NCBI RefSeq assembly: GCF_008370685.1
Contig: NZ_VTZU01000051.1
Span: forward strand, 1-50,999
DNA: 50,999 bases
Direction of reading: 5' to 3'
From: Aquimarina sp. RZ0
Lineage (GTDB): Bacteria; Bacteroidota; Bacteroidia; Flavobacteriales; Flavobacteriaceae
A program made the position numbers and the translations under genes. This document shows positions 7,095 through 16,469 of this stretch, piece by piece. Numbering within the stretch: the stretch's first letter is position 1; every line of letters begins with the position of its first letter. The notes beneath the pieces are model-generated. The model did not search any database. It was given only the letters and a program-made list of their open reading frames with translations, and was not told where the DNA came from.

Positions 7095-9344
7095 TTATGT
7101 AGACAAAGGTTCTGAATCCTTGGTTCTATCTTTTGTTAATAATTCTAGAATAGGAAAACTTAAATCAAAACGTGTACCTGTACGTTTATTTGAAGAAACT
7201 TCAATAAGCCCCTGGTTCATTTTCACAAAACGATATACCAGATTGAGACCGAGTCCAATCCCTTTTTCTCCTCGAGTTCCTGTAGTAGATTGCTTTTTTT
7301 CTAATTTAAAAATAGTATTCAACTGATTTTCAGACATGCCTATTCCGGTATCAATAACTGAGCACAATAACCTATTAAAATCTTTTTTGAATTCTACTCT
7401 TATATTTCCGTTTTCGGTATATTTTAGGGCATTACCAATAAGATTTCTAAATATAACATGAAAAGCTCCTTTATCAAATAATAGACAGACTTCCTCATGC
7501 TTCATTATTTCAATTTTTGTGTTTTTATAGACCGCGTGTTGATTAAAACTACTACTAATTTCTTTGAGTTGTTTTCCAACTAAAATTTGCTCACGATTAA
7601 TAGTATATCCATTCATTTGATCCAATGACCAGTTTAATAAATTATCCAACATACTGGATAAGCTATCCGAATTTTTTTCTATTTCCTGAGCCAACTCAAT
7701 GGTGCGCTGATGATTTCCATTATCTATATGATATTTTAATATTTTACCTGACCGTTGAAAAGGGATAAGCATCCCTCTTAGATCGTGAGCTATAATTGAA
7801 AAAAGATGATTTTTAACATTGTTTAGCTCCGTTAGATTACTATGCGCTTTTATCAGTTTTTGTTTTTGTTTTTGCAACTTATAAAACCCCCAGCTGCCCG
7901 ATAACAAAAACAATATTAAAACAATAGAAAAACCAAGAAACAAGTTTTGTTTAAGAGTCGTTTTTACTATCACTTTTTCTTGCTTCTCTTTTTCTTTACT
8001 AAGCGTTACAATCTCTAATTCCTTTTTTTTGGTATCGTATTTTTTTTCCAGATCAGCTACTTTCGTTTTTACCTCACTATTAGCTATAGAATCTTTTATG
8101 GAATGGTATTTTTTAAGATTTTTCAAGGCCAATTCAGATTGTCCTATATTCTCATAATATTCACTTTTATATTTATGCAAAGCTTCTTTAAAAATCAAGA
8201 CATTAGACTCATCCACTTTTTCTTCTAATAAATCTATATATTTTTTTGCTTCAGTATACTTCTTTTTGTGAAGGTTAATTTTTGCCATCCCATCAATTGC
8301 CGAGATCAACATCATATCATCCATTCTCTTTACGGAGTGTGCATTTAGTACATTTTTATAAGCTTGCTTAAAATAAATTTCTGCATTCTCATAATCTTCT
8401 AAATTTTCAAAATAAATGGTCGCTCTGGTGTGAAGTCCGTCTGATATAAATGTTTGATCTCCTAACTCTCTGGCTATTGCTAATGTAGAATCTACAGATT
8501 CAAGAGCTTCTGTATGTAAATCATTTTTTCTTTGAGCATCTGCATACCGGGAATACGTGATCATACGTATATAGGTATTACCACTTTTATAAGTCTCTGT
8601 AATAGCTTTATTGAAATACTTTATTGCTGTATCATATTGACTAAATCTTTCATATGAGGTCGCCAACATACAATAATACAAATCCAAATCAGAAGGATTA
8701 CTCTCTTTTTCCAGAACTGCAATTGCTTTTAAGAAACTGTCTGCTGCTTTTTCATATTGTGATACCCTAATAGAATAGGTTCCTAGGTTTCCATAGCAAG
8801 AGGGTAAATAATCACTAAAATTGTTGCGCTCTGATAAAATAATTGTAGAATCTGTATGTTTTAATGCTTTTTCATAATCTGCATCGATATCTGCCAGATG
8901 GGCTTGACTCTGATGATACAAAATCCAATGTTCACTTTTTGGATACTGAGTAAGTAGTTCCCTTGTTTTCTTCAATAGTCCCTCAGCCTTTTCTATTTCA
9001 TTGTTCATTGCATATACATATGCTTTTTTTCCATACGCCGATGACAAAAGTTCTGTATTATCTATTTCTTTTGCTAACGTTATTCCTTTATCTAGATAAT
9101 AAAAAGAAGAATCTATTTTTCTCTGATTTAAAAACATGTACCCTTGAGAGATCAATATTTCTGTTTTACATGTTGTATCTACTTTAGGAAGTATTTTTTT
9201 ACAAAGCTTTAACGCTTTTTCATAATTCTGAATGGTATCCATTTGCCTATGCCACTGTTCACAATACTCTTTTTTGTCCTGAGCAGAAATATTAAAAATT
9301 GTTAAAAAGATAAAAATCAAAGAAGTAATTTTATAAGCCCCCAT
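7095..9344 (-). CDS. TPR-containing hybrid-free sensor histidine kinase
   Basis: The 749-residue protein has a signal peptide (1-21), a long TPR region (about 50-430), a coiled coil and one membrane segment (about 465-490). The HisKA domain carries the phospho-acceptor His in SIIAHDLRG. The HATPase domain has an N box (NLIGNALKYTENG), a G1 box (DTGIGM) and a G2 box (GEKGIGLGLNLV). The periplasmic TPRs are the likely sensor. It forms an operon with the LytTR regulator. The kinase at 10690 is a close paralogue, most similar in the catalytic half. Confidence 0.93.
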   Translation of the reverse strand: MGAYKITSLIFIFLTIFNISAQDKKEYCEQWHRQMDTIQNYEKALKLCKKILPKVDTTCKTEILISQGYMFLNQRKIDSSFYYLDKGITLAKEIDNTELLSSAYGKKAYVYAMNNEIEKAEGLLKKTRELLTQYPKSEHWILYHQSQAHLADIDADYEKALKHTDSTIILSERNNFSDYLPSCYGNLGTYSIRVSQYEKAADSFLKAIAVLEKESNPSDLDLYYCMLATSYERFSQYDTAIKYFNKAITETYKSGNTYIRMITYSRYADAQRKNDLHTEALESVDSTLAIARELGDQTFISDGLHTRATIYFENLEDYENAEIYFKQAYKNVLNAHSVKRMDDMMLISAIDGMAKINLHKKKYTEAKKYIDLLEEKVDESNVLIFKEALHKYKSEYYENIGQSELALKNLKKYHSIKDSIANSEVKTKVADLEKKYDTKKKELEIVTLSKEKEKQEKVIVKTTLKQNLFLGFSIVLILFLLSGSWGFYKLQKQKQKLIKAHSNLTELNNVKNHLFSIIAHDLRGMLIPFQRSGKILKYHIDNGNHQRTIELAQEIEKNSDSLSSMLDNLLNWSLDQMNGYTINREQILVGKQLKEISSSFNQHAVYKNTKIEIMKHEEVCLLFDKGAFHVIFRNLIGNALKYTENGNIRVEFKKDFNRLLCSVIDTGIGMSENQLNTIFKLEKKQSTTGTRGEKGIGLGLNLVYRFVKMNQGLIEVSSNKRTGTRFDLSFPILELLTKDRTKDSEPLST

Positions 9345-9574
9345 ATACTTTTTTTTGTTAGTTACATCTGTTTATTTTTGTTATTTTTTGATTGTCTGAT
9401 AGAATTCGCCATTGAACATTTTCGATCCGTATCAATTTAGCTGCTTTGGCTCATTTCTAATTATTTTTTCATTACGATAATAGAGATTCATCACAATATT
9501 CACTGAGTAAAATTCTCTAATATTCTCACAACTAAGTCAAAACATGTGCCAATTCTTTTTTATATCATTACTTC

Positions 9575-10009
9575 TCACCTATTCAGATAGGAAATTCCTA
9601 CTTCCAGATCGTTGGTTAACTCATATAAATTGGTGTTTTCTAATATATTTTTTAAATTTTTTCTTACATCCAGAAATTTAGTGTGTAATGGACAAGGTTT
9701 CTGAGCATTACATTGTTTAAGACCCAATCCACAACCTTTATAAATAGAATCCCCATCAATTGTATATACAATCTCACTAAGCATTATTGTATACACGCTT
9801 TTGGGCTCAATTAAAAATCCCCCTTTAGAACCTTTTTTTGATTTTAAAATATTATTCTTTACTAATTCCTGTAGTATTTTGGCCGTAAATGCTTCTGGAG
9901 AACCTATTTCTTTTGCAATAGTTTTTAGGTTAACACATTTACCCTGTAATGATTGTTGTGCAATATAAATCGAAGCTTTAATAGCATATTCGCAGGCTTT
10001 AGAGAACAT
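9575..10009 (-). CDS. Rrf2-family transcriptional regulator, probably Fe-S sensing
   Basis: The 144-residue protein has the Rrf2 winged-helix start MFSKACEYAIKASIYIA, recognition-region residues SPEAFTAKILQEL, and a wing with KGSKGGF. Cys93, Cys100 and Cys106 (spacing C-x6-C-x5-C) could bind an iron-sulfur cluster, as in IscR/NsrR, where spacing is usually C-x5-C-x5-C or longer. It stands alone between two kinase loci. A 12-bp inverted repeat just upstream of its -7 box suggests autoregulation. The signal (NO, iron-sulfur status or redox) cannot be told. Confidence 0.92.
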   Translation of the reverse strand: MFSKACEYAIKASIYIAQQSLQGKCVNLKTIAKEIGSPEAFTAKILQELVKNNILKSKKGSKGGFLIEPKSVYTIMLSEIVYTIDGDSIYKGCGLGLKQCNAQKPCPLHTKFLDVRKNLKNILENTNLYELTNDLEVGISYLNR

Positions 10010-10030
10010 ATTTTGCTTTTAAAAAACAAT

Positions 10031-10078
10031 CAAATATATTGTATTATTTTTAATTCGGATAAATTCATCCGAATTAAA
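10031..10078 (-). promoter_or_regulatory. Promoter and probable operator of the Rrf2 regulator
   Basis: On the minus strand TATATTTG (10031-10038) is a perfect TAnnTTTG box, 22 nt before the ATG. Directly upstream, TTTAATTCGGAT (10049-10060) and ATCCGAATTAAA (10067-10078) are perfect 12-bp inverted arms with a 6-nt spacer. They cover the place of the -33 box. The position is that of an autoregulatory operator; that the Rrf2 protein itself binds it is inference. Confidence 0.65.
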
Positions 10079-10245
10079 GCATTCTTTTTAAACCTTTTTT
10101 AAAATGGATTCTCCTTAATCAAAAGTTTACAAGACCATTAAAAAAAGCCAACTAATCTATAGATTGTCTAATACTATTGCCTACTTTACTCTCTTTGTAA
10201 TACCTTTTCTGATATAAAACTATATCTCTTCACCTGATACTTTTT

Positions 10246-10402
10246 AGAGTATGTTTAAAAAGAATACAAATTGAAAATCAATAGTTTGAGGTTCTGAGGA
10301 CACTTCAAATGATGAGAATATCGAGATATTTTAATTATTTGAAGTAAGTTCACGGCTCTTAAAATATTTGTTTTCAGGAAGTAAGGTTTTTAAACAAGCT
10401 CT
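10246..10402. repeat. MITE-like element, family B1, copy 1
   Basis: This 157-bp element has imperfect terminal inverted repeats (AGAGTATGTTTAAAAA on the left; mirror of AGAGCTTGTTTAAAAA on the right). The interior is palindromic around ATATCGAGATAT, flanked by ACTTCAAAT and ATTTGAAGT. A second copy of the same length lies inverted at 25070-25226 with roughly eight to ten differences by eye. Confidence 0.7.
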
Positions 10403-10403
10403 T

Positions 10404-10565
10404 ATACGATTTATAACTAAAAATTTCGCATATTCATCGTTTCTTTTTCCTTTCTACTTCGTTTAAAAAATAAACCGTAGCTATAGCTATGCTTGATTTT
10501 TTTGCCTTGCATAAAGAAAAAATAATTCAATGAATTTATACGAATTTTTTAATCACAAATCGTAT
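10404..10565. repeat. MITE-like element, family B2, copy 1
   Basis: This 162-bp element has imperfect terminal inverted repeats starting ATACGATTT(A/G)T(A/G)A and an interior ACCGTAGCTATAGCTATGC core. It abuts element B1 with one base between. Its reverse complement reads identical, base for base, to 25383-25544. Such identity 15 kb away implies recent movement or gene conversion. Confidence 0.72.
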
Positions 10566-10689
10566 TAGACAAAAGTTAATCGCAGTTTTGGCTACGTTAA
10601 ATTTTTGCTTTTTTATAAGCAAATTCAACTCAAAACTAAATAAGTGAATGTTCTTTCTGAAAAACTAAAAACATTAGATCCTATCAAAT

Positions 10690-12903
10690 TTAGGCAGATA
10701 ATGATTCTGAATCATCTGTTTGATCTTTTGTAAAGGATTCAGATATAGGAAAACTTAGATCAAAACGAGTACCTATCCTTTTCTTTGAAGATACATTAAT
10801 AACCCCTTTATTCATTTTCACAAAACGATATATCAAGTTAAGTCCCAGACCTGTACCTTTCTCTCCATATGTGCCTGCGGTTGTTTTCCCTTCTTTTAAA
10901 GTAAAAATATCCCTGAGCTGATCCTCAGACATTCCTACTCCTGTATCAATTACTGAGCATAGTAGCGTATTAAAATCTTTTTTAAACTCAATTCTTATCG
11001 TACCATTTTCAGTATATTTCAGGGCATTACCAATAAGGTTTCTAAATATGACATGAAAAGCTCCTTTATCAAATTTTATAGGTATATCCTCTTTATATTT
11101 TATCCTTATTTTTGTGTTTTTATAGGTTGCCTGTTGGTCAAAACCTTCACTAATTTCATTAAGTTCTTTACCTACAAAAATTTTTTCTGGATTCACAACA
11201 TAGCCCTTCATTTGGTCTAGTGACCAATTTAATAAGTTATCCAACATATTAGAAAGACCCTCTGAGTTTTTTTCTAAAGCTTTGGATATTTCTATTGTTT
11301 TTTCATAATTCTCCCTATCTATATGATGCTTGAGGATTTTACCTGATCGTTGGAATGGAATGATCATACCGCGTAAATCGTGAGCAATGATAGAAAATAA
11401 CCTGTTCTTGACCTGATTGGTCATTGTCAATTCCTTTTGTTGTTTTCTTAATTTTCGGAAAGCCAAAACACCTACAACTAACAGAAAAAACAAAAGCATC
11501 GCTATCAATAAATACAAATTCTGTTTTGCCTCAGCTTTTTGTGTGATCAATTTTTGTTCCTGCTTTTCTTTATTGAGATTAGCAATCTTTAATTCTTTTT
11601 TTTGGGTATCATATTTTTTTTCTAAAGCGGCAACTTTACCAGAAACTTCCGTATTTACTATAGAATCCTGAAGTGTATAATATGCTTTTAAATGCTTCAG
11701 AGCTTCGTACGGACGATTAATTATCTCATTGTATTTGCTATAGACCTTCTGCAAGTATGCTTTATTATGTGGGTCTTGCGTGTTTTTTGTGATTTCTGTT
11801 AATGAAGTAATATGATTTTTTAGATCCTTCGGATTATTTTTGATAATGCTTAATTCTATTAACTCTACCAATACATCATAGAGAAGATTCTGTAACTTGG
11901 CTTTTTTAGCGGCTTCATATGCCTTTAATAAAAACGTTTCTGCTTCATCATACTTTTTATGATTATATAAATATAACCTCCCTTTTTCTAAAAAAATTGC
12001 AGCAGTTATTTTGTCTGATTTTGTCTTTAGAGATAACGCTACAGCTTTATCTATAGCCATGTCTGCCTCTTCTATATTTTTTAAATATCTATTATAGCTT
12101 GCCAAATTTGTATAACAAGTCATCAAAATAAACTCATTATTATTTTGTAGCCCTAGCGCTATTGCTTTTTGGACATATTGTTTGGCTTTTTCATATTGTT
12201 TGAGTTTAAAAAAACTGTTAGACAAATATCTATAGGTAATTCCTATATTTTTTGTAGTATTATATTCTTCCTGATATTTGATAGATAAAAGATAATTCTC
12301 AGCAGACTTTTCATAATCTCCCAAATTTTTATATAGTACTCCTTTATTCTCATATGTGGTGTAGATAGTTTTTATATGCTTGCTTCGTTTTGCTGCAATA
12401 ATTGTCGAATCCATATAATCCAGAGCAGCGTAATAATCTGACTCATAAAATGACATATATCCTTTTTTATCATAATAGTGTACCCAGGCAAAGCTATTAG
12501 GATAGCTTTCTAAAATAGTTCTGGATTGTTTAATCAGGCTCTGTGCTTCTTCAAACTTATTTTGAGCAAGAATAATATTTATTTTTTCGGTATACCCAAA
12601 AGCTAACTCTTCTTCTGCTTCCAGATTTTTTGCCAATGTAATTCCTCTATCTATATGATAAAGTGCTGAATCTATTTTGAGTTTACTTAAATACAGATTC
12701 CCTTGATCAAAAAATATTCTTATTTTACATTTTTCAGATACCTTGGCCATATAGAATTTATTTAATTCCATTGCTTTAGCTACATCTGTGATATTATCTG
12801 CTTGTTGCTCCCATTCATCGCAATTGTCATTTGCATCCTGACCTTGGACATAAAAAACTACAAACGATATAAGAATAAAGAATCTTAAATATAGTTTTTG
12901 CAT
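10690..12903 (-). CDS. TPR-containing sensor histidine kinase (no adjacent regulator)
   Basis: The 737-residue protein has the same architecture as the kinase at 7095: signal peptide (1-21), TPR region (about 60-430), coiled coil, one membrane segment (about 460-480), HisKA with His in SIIAHDLRG, and a HATPase domain with NLIGNALKYTENG, DTGVGM and GEKGTGLGLNL. The catalytic half is nearly the same as the paralogue while the sensor half diverges strongly. No response regulator is adjacent, so it may signal to the LytTR regulator at 6378 or to one of the stand-alone receivers. Confidence 0.92.
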   Translation of the reverse strand: MQKLYLRFFILISFVVFYVQGQDANDNCDEWEQQADNITDVAKAMELNKFYMAKVSEKCKIRIFFDQGNLYLSKLKIDSALYHIDRGITLAKNLEAEEELAFGYTEKINIILAQNKFEEAQSLIKQSRTILESYPNSFAWVHYYDKKGYMSFYESDYYAALDYMDSTIIAAKRSKHIKTIYTTYENKGVLYKNLGDYEKSAENYLLSIKYQEEYNTTKNIGITYRYLSNSFFKLKQYEKAKQYVQKAIALGLQNNNEFILMTCYTNLASYNRYLKNIEEADMAIDKAVALSLKTKSDKITAAIFLEKGRLYLYNHKKYDEAETFLLKAYEAAKKAKLQNLLYDVLVELIELSIIKNNPKDLKNHITSLTEITKNTQDPHNKAYLQKVYSKYNEIINRPYEALKHLKAYYTLQDSIVNTEVSGKVAALEKKYDTQKKELKIANLNKEKQEQKLITQKAEAKQNLYLLIAMLLFFLLVVGVLAFRKLRKQQKELTMTNQVKNRLFSIIAHDLRGMIIPFQRSGKILKHHIDRENYEKTIEISKALEKNSEGLSNMLDNLLNWSLDQMKGYVVNPEKIFVGKELNEISEGFDQQATYKNTKIRIKYKEDIPIKFDKGAFHVIFRNLIGNALKYTENGTIRIEFKKDFNTLLCSVIDTGVGMSEDQLRDIFTLKEGKTTAGTYGEKGTGLGLNLIYRFVKMNKGVINVSSKKRIGTRFDLSFPISESFTKDQTDDSESLSA

Positions 12904-13171
12904 ATAAATAAGGGATTTGTGAGGTTAGTAATACTCAAAAATAAGCACTAATCCTTAGAATAATTAATTATTTATCAATAATTAAGGGGTTTTTATATAC
13001 TTATTACAATCTAGAAACTTATTTATCATCAACCTGTTACGCACTTAGAAATAATTATGTTAAAAAAGCGTCAATTCGAGACATCTGATAAAAATTTTAT
13101 CCCGTATATAAACTGATGAGTTAAAGAATACGTCAATAGTAGTGTTTCGTCTAAATGGCATGAAGACAAAA

Positions 13172-13218
13172 TGTATCGAGAACAGCTTTTTTTGGATTAA
13201 AATTCTATTCTCGATACA
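13172..13218. repeat. Inverted repeat with 11-bp arms (TGTATCGAGAA)
   Basis: TGTATCGAGAA (13172-13182) and TTCTCGATACA (13208-13218) are perfect mirror arms around a 25-nt T-rich loop. I recall similar TGTATCGAGAA hairpins between flavobacterial genes, but this is memory. It lies in the 728-bp spacer between the second TPR kinase and dinB, together with a family C element. I see no credible gene in that spacer. Confidence 0.5.
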
Positions 13219-13431
13219 CTTCTCATCAATTAGAAGCGCGCCAACTGACAAATCTTATCCCAAAAATGCATAAATGTGAAATGGGTTTTAGTAAGTTATA
13301 AAACAATGAGATTGATTATAATTATCTATTTGATTTTTTTATCACTATTCCTACTCCAACATCCAACAGAAGAAAGATGCGAAGTACTAAAAAATTATAA
13401 GGATTTTTTCTAAAACATTTTAAAGAGAGAA

Positions 13432-13594
13432 TGAATTCATCTCGAGTAGTGGTTTTCAAACGAAAAGGTTGGCTTTTGTACTATAAACGAAATAGGTTTT
13501 TTTCAGTATAGCCGTAGCTACGGTTAAAAAAATCAACAAAATTAGCGTGCAAAATGTAAATTTTGTAGGTCAAAGCAGTACTAAGATGAGTTCA
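13432..13594. repeat. MITE-like element, family C, copy 1
   Basis: This 163-bp element runs from TGAATTCATCTCGAGTAGT to GTACTAAGATGAGTTCA, with recognisable terminal inverted repeats. The interior carries CAGTATAGCCGTAGCTACGG, then A-rich sequence and AAAATGTAAATTTTGTAGGTC. A second copy in the same orientation is at 20934-21092. Confidence 0.65.
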
Positions 13595-13631
13595 ATACCA
13601 AAAATTACTCAATGACAACTTTATACACTAA

Positions 13632-14141
13632 TTAAATCCCTTCTCTTTTATTAACTGGTGTTGTGGGATTATAACCAAAACCAGGGATTTTTAACTCAAT
13701 TCCCAGACTACTGAGTATATAACCTATAGTAGCATAATGATGTATTGCGTGGCTATTGGCATGCGCCAAGATACTTTCCAGTGTATAATTTACTCTAATT
13801 TTTCCTTGCCCCATATTATCCGTAACATGAATTAGATAATCTGTGTTTACGTCAACATACGACATTAACGTTTCCTGAAGTGCATAAATATGTGCTTTTG
13901 CAGCTTCCTTATCAGTAGATAAGACTTCATCTCTTTTGCGTAAAGTAAGATCGATATCATTCGTATCTAAACCATTAATAATACAATCAAAAAAATCTAA
14001 TGTGTGCCTAATATGAGAACCAACACTTGAGTAATATGGACCTACAGATACATTGCAGTATGTATCTGAATCGATCACGTCTAATAAGGTAATCGCGTTA
14101 TTGAGGTTATGATTAATCGAAGATATAATAAGCTTTTTCAT
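13632..14141 (-). CDS. DinB-family putative metal-dependent protein
   Basis: The 169-residue protein fits the DinB/YfiT four-helix family. The likely metal ligands are a His in SVGSHIRHTLDFF (H43 or H46) and the HANSHAIHHY segment (H127, H131, H135). Members include thiol-dependent transferases and damage-inducible proteins of unknown reaction. It is monocistronic and divergent from the gene at 14428. The substrate cannot be told. Confidence 0.85.
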   Translation of the reverse strand: MKKLIISSINHNLNNAITLLDVIDSDTYCNVSVGPYYSSVGSHIRHTLDFFDCIINGLDTNDIDLTLRKRDEVLSTDKEAAKAHIYALQETLMSYVDVNTDYLIHVTDNMGQGKIRVNYTLESILAHANSHAIHHYATIGYILSSLGIELKIPGFGYNPTTPVNKREGI

Positions 14142-14366
14142 AGAATGTATAGTCGAAAGATACGTAATTAACTAACAAAACGGCTTAATAATTGCACTAA
14201 ATTTGTTTTTTACTGGAAATAAGATATCAATATGCACTTCATCGATTATCGTATAATACTACAACTTTTCCATACTTAAAAACAGTAGGATATATATCAC
14301 TTTACTTATGGTTAAGCCATAAAAAATAAGACAAAGTGCGTATTTCGTCGATTAATGACGTTATTT

Positions 14367-14399
14367 TTTGGATGTTACTTAAGAATTATTGTATACTTG
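14367..14399 (+). promoter_or_regulatory. Bacteroidetes promoter of the coiled-coil protein gene
   Basis: TTTG at 14367-14370, 21 nt of spacer, then TATACTTG at 14392-14399 (one mismatch to TAnnTTTG). This matches the Bacteroidetes -33/-7 arrangement and leaves a leader of about 20 nt before the ATG at 14428. Confidence 0.6.
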
Positions 14400-14427
14400 T
14401 AGTGTTCATTAATAAAGCCCCAATAAA

Positions 14428-15228
14428 ATGAAAAGATTCACATTAGTTTTATTTTCAGCATGTTTCATCCTTCAAACAAATGCTCAAGATGTTTATGAAG
14501 ATGCTATGACGGCTGCAAGTTATGCATATTCACATTCTAAAAAAGCACACAGTGCCAATAATGTTTTCCATACACAGGAGTATGCTGACAAAGCAGCAGA
14601 AGCTTTTGAAAAAGTAGAAAATCTAGCTGACAAATGTGGTTGCAGCGAAGCTAATGAGACTGCATATGAAGCCAAAACAAATATGATCAACTCTTTAGAA
14701 GAAGACACTTATGAGCGTAGTAGATTTTATGCGAAACAGGCTAAAGAACTAGGCCCTAAATTACTAGAGCAGTTAACTGATTGTCAATCTAATAACACTC
14801 CTTACACCGAAGATATAGCTATTGCAGATGATATCAATGAAGCTACCGAGGAAGTATTAATAAAGCAACAAGAATTAGAAGAAAAAAAGCGTCAATTAGA
14901 AATCGAACAAAAAAAATTAGAACAACAAATAGCTGAACAAAAAAAGGCTAAAGCGGCATTTGAAGCAGAACGCGCAGCAGAATTAAAAGAACAGGCAATT
15001 ATAAAAACTAAAGCAGAATTAGCATTACAAAAGCTAGAAAATGCGCTTCAGGAATTAAGCATTGCCTTTGATAATGATTCTTTATTCGAAACTCAAAAAG
15101 ATTATGTAAGAAGTGAAAACGAGCTAAAAAATGAAACACTTGACGATACAAAAAATTTCTATGTAAACAGAGCTAAAGAACTGACTAAAAGTGCAATGCT
15201 ACAGTTTGCAAGTTTTAATGATAACTAA
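14428..15228 (+). CDS. Secreted coiled-coil protein, hypothetical
   Basis: The 266-residue protein has a signal peptide (1-19, ending in TNAQ). A helical domain (about 20-125) contains Cys68 and Cys70 in a DKCGCSE segment and another Cys in TDCQSN. A long Lys/Glu/Gln-rich coiled coil follows (about 140-225), then a short helical tail. It is probably periplasmic. No family is recognised. It has a good upstream promoter and a clear terminator, so it is a single-gene unit. Confidence 0.75.
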   Translation: MKRFTLVLFSACFILQTNAQDVYEDAMTAASYAYSHSKKAHSANNVFHTQEYADKAAEAFEKVENLADKCGCSEANETAYEAKTNMINSLEEDTYERSRFYAKQAKELGPKLLEQLTDCQSNNTPYTEDIAIADDINEATEEVLIKQQELEEKKRQLEIEQKKLEQQIAEQKKAKAAFEAERAAELKEQAIIKTKAELALQKLENALQELSIAFDNDSLFETQKDYVRSENELKNETLDDTKNFYVNRAKELTKSAMLQFASFNDN

Positions 15229-15268
15229 TACTAGATTTTATTTTGTAGCCCCAAAATAAAATTTTTAG

Positions 15269-15299
15269 AACGACATCGTAATAGATGTCGTTTTTTTTT
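15269..15299 (+). terminator. Rho-independent terminator
   Basis: AACGACATC and GATGTCGTT form a 9-bp stem with a 6-nt loop, followed directly by a run of nine T. It lies 40 nt after the stop of the coiled-coil protein gene. Confidence 0.9.
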
Positions 15300-15632
15300 G
15301 CCCTATTCTTGACAAATAGCACTGTACCTGCAGTTACTTGTAACAAAGACATTACCTTTTTACTATACACAACAATCAAAAAATTCTTCTGGAGAAACTA
15401 CTTTTTAAACGAAATCTTTATGGATCAAAAATATACTGTTCTATAATACGCTTTCAAGAAATCAACATGCAAACAGTATTTTCCCGCACCTGCATATAGC
15501 TCAAAAAACAAATAATCACGTCTTCATATTACGTATGTAGATAAAAATTCTTAAGCATATATACATCATAAAAGTACAATACGGCTTCTGATCCAAAAAT
15601 TTACATAACAGAAGTGTTTCTTTTTACTAAAT
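15300..15632. other. Gene-free spacer
   Basis: This 333-bp AT-rich stretch lies between the terminator at 15299 and the hairpin repeat at 15633. I see no gene, RNA or recognisable repeat in it. Confidence 0.5.
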
Positions 15633-15728
15633 AAACTACCTCGGGGCAAGCCCACGAGGCATTTATTGTAAAAAAAAATCGATTTCGAGCTAAGCCTCAG
15701 AACATTTACATCTCGATTATCGAGTAAA
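15633..15728 (+). repeat. Three-hairpin intergenic repeat (family A), copy 1
   Basis: The unit begins AAACTACCTCGGGGCAAGCC and contains three potential hairpins. The first is CCTCGGGGC/GCCCACGAGG. The second, GAGC.AAGCCTC, is degraded here. The third is CTCGAT/ATCGAG just before GTAAA. It lies at the 3' side of two converging genes and reads on the plus strand like all other copies. Confidence 0.75.
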
Positions 15729-15785
15729 TTTTTAAGTCAGATCCAATAAACTGCATATTTAGTAAAAACAAATAATCACTACGAA

Positions 15786-16208
15786 TTATACAGATATTCT
15801 TTGCGAAAAATGTTTTTCTACAATAGTATCCAATAAACCAAGAGATAAAGGTTTACTAATAAAATCATCAACAGAATGATTTTTAATAGACTCTTTAACA
15901 TCATCAGGGTTAGATGATGTAGATAACAAAATTACTTTAATTCCGTCCGTAGTACTTTTATTTAGTTTAGAAAATTCTATTAAAAACTCCCATCCGTTCA
16001 TCGCTGGCATATTAATATCCAAAAATATAAGGTCAGGTTTTTTTGCCGTGTTATTTTCTACAGCAGTTAAATACTCTAATGCAGCTTTCCCACTCTGCAC
16101 CGTACTAACTTTACTGAAACTAGTATGTTTAGTTACTACCCTTTCATTAAAGAAATTAGTCGCCTTATCGTCATCGATCAATAAGACGAAATTAACTGAT
16201 TTTCCCAT
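15786..16208 (-). CDS. Single-domain response regulator (CheY-like)
   Basis: This stand-alone receiver of 140 residues has an acidic LIDDD cluster, the phospho-acceptor in FLDINMP, the Ser/Thr in LLSTS and the Lys-Pro in ISKPL. I chose the ATG at 16208 (MGKSVNFVLLIDDD). The longer frame would start with TTG at 16220, and alignment with the paralogue at 624-1049 supports the shorter form. It is the third such receiver in the window, all without adjacent kinases. Confidence 0.9.
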   Translation of the reverse strand: MGKSVNFVLLIDDDKATNFFNERVVTKHTSFSKVSTVQSGKAALEYLTAVENNTAKKPDLIFLDINMPAMNGWEFLIEFSKLNKSTTDGIKVILLSTSSNPDDVKESIKNHSVDDFISKPLSLGLLDTIVEKHFSQRISV

Positions 16209-16430
16209 AAGTATTTCCAATTACACTCAAAAAAACTAAACTTATTTAAAACTCTATCATTAATTTTAGTTAAAAATAAGCTACACTCAGAAATTTTCGT
16301 TCAAACACCCTGATTCAACGACAAAACAACACCTTATTCACACTCTTCTTTTATTCAACTGATTAAATACCTTAAATTACGTTTATTCTAAAATTGACAA
16401 ACGTTTAACAAGATTCTGATAAAATAACTG

Positions 16431-16438
16431 TAATTTTG
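16431..16438 (+). promoter_or_regulatory. Promoter -7 box (TAATTTTG)
   Basis: TAATTTTG fits TAnnTTTG exactly, 31 nt before the ATG of the GNAT gene. The -33 region has TTTA at a slightly long spacing, so only the -7 box is convincing. Confidence 0.4.
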
Positions 16439-16469
16439 ATCTGCTTAAACAGTAAATTAATAGGGATTA

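Noticed and set aside
13060..13251. Open minus frame of 63 codons
   Set aside because: It spans an inverted-repeat element (TGTATCGAGAA arms) and has no protein-like features.
16209..16220. TTG-initiated four-residue extension of the third receiver
   Set aside because: The ATG at 16208 aligns with the start of the paralogous receiver.
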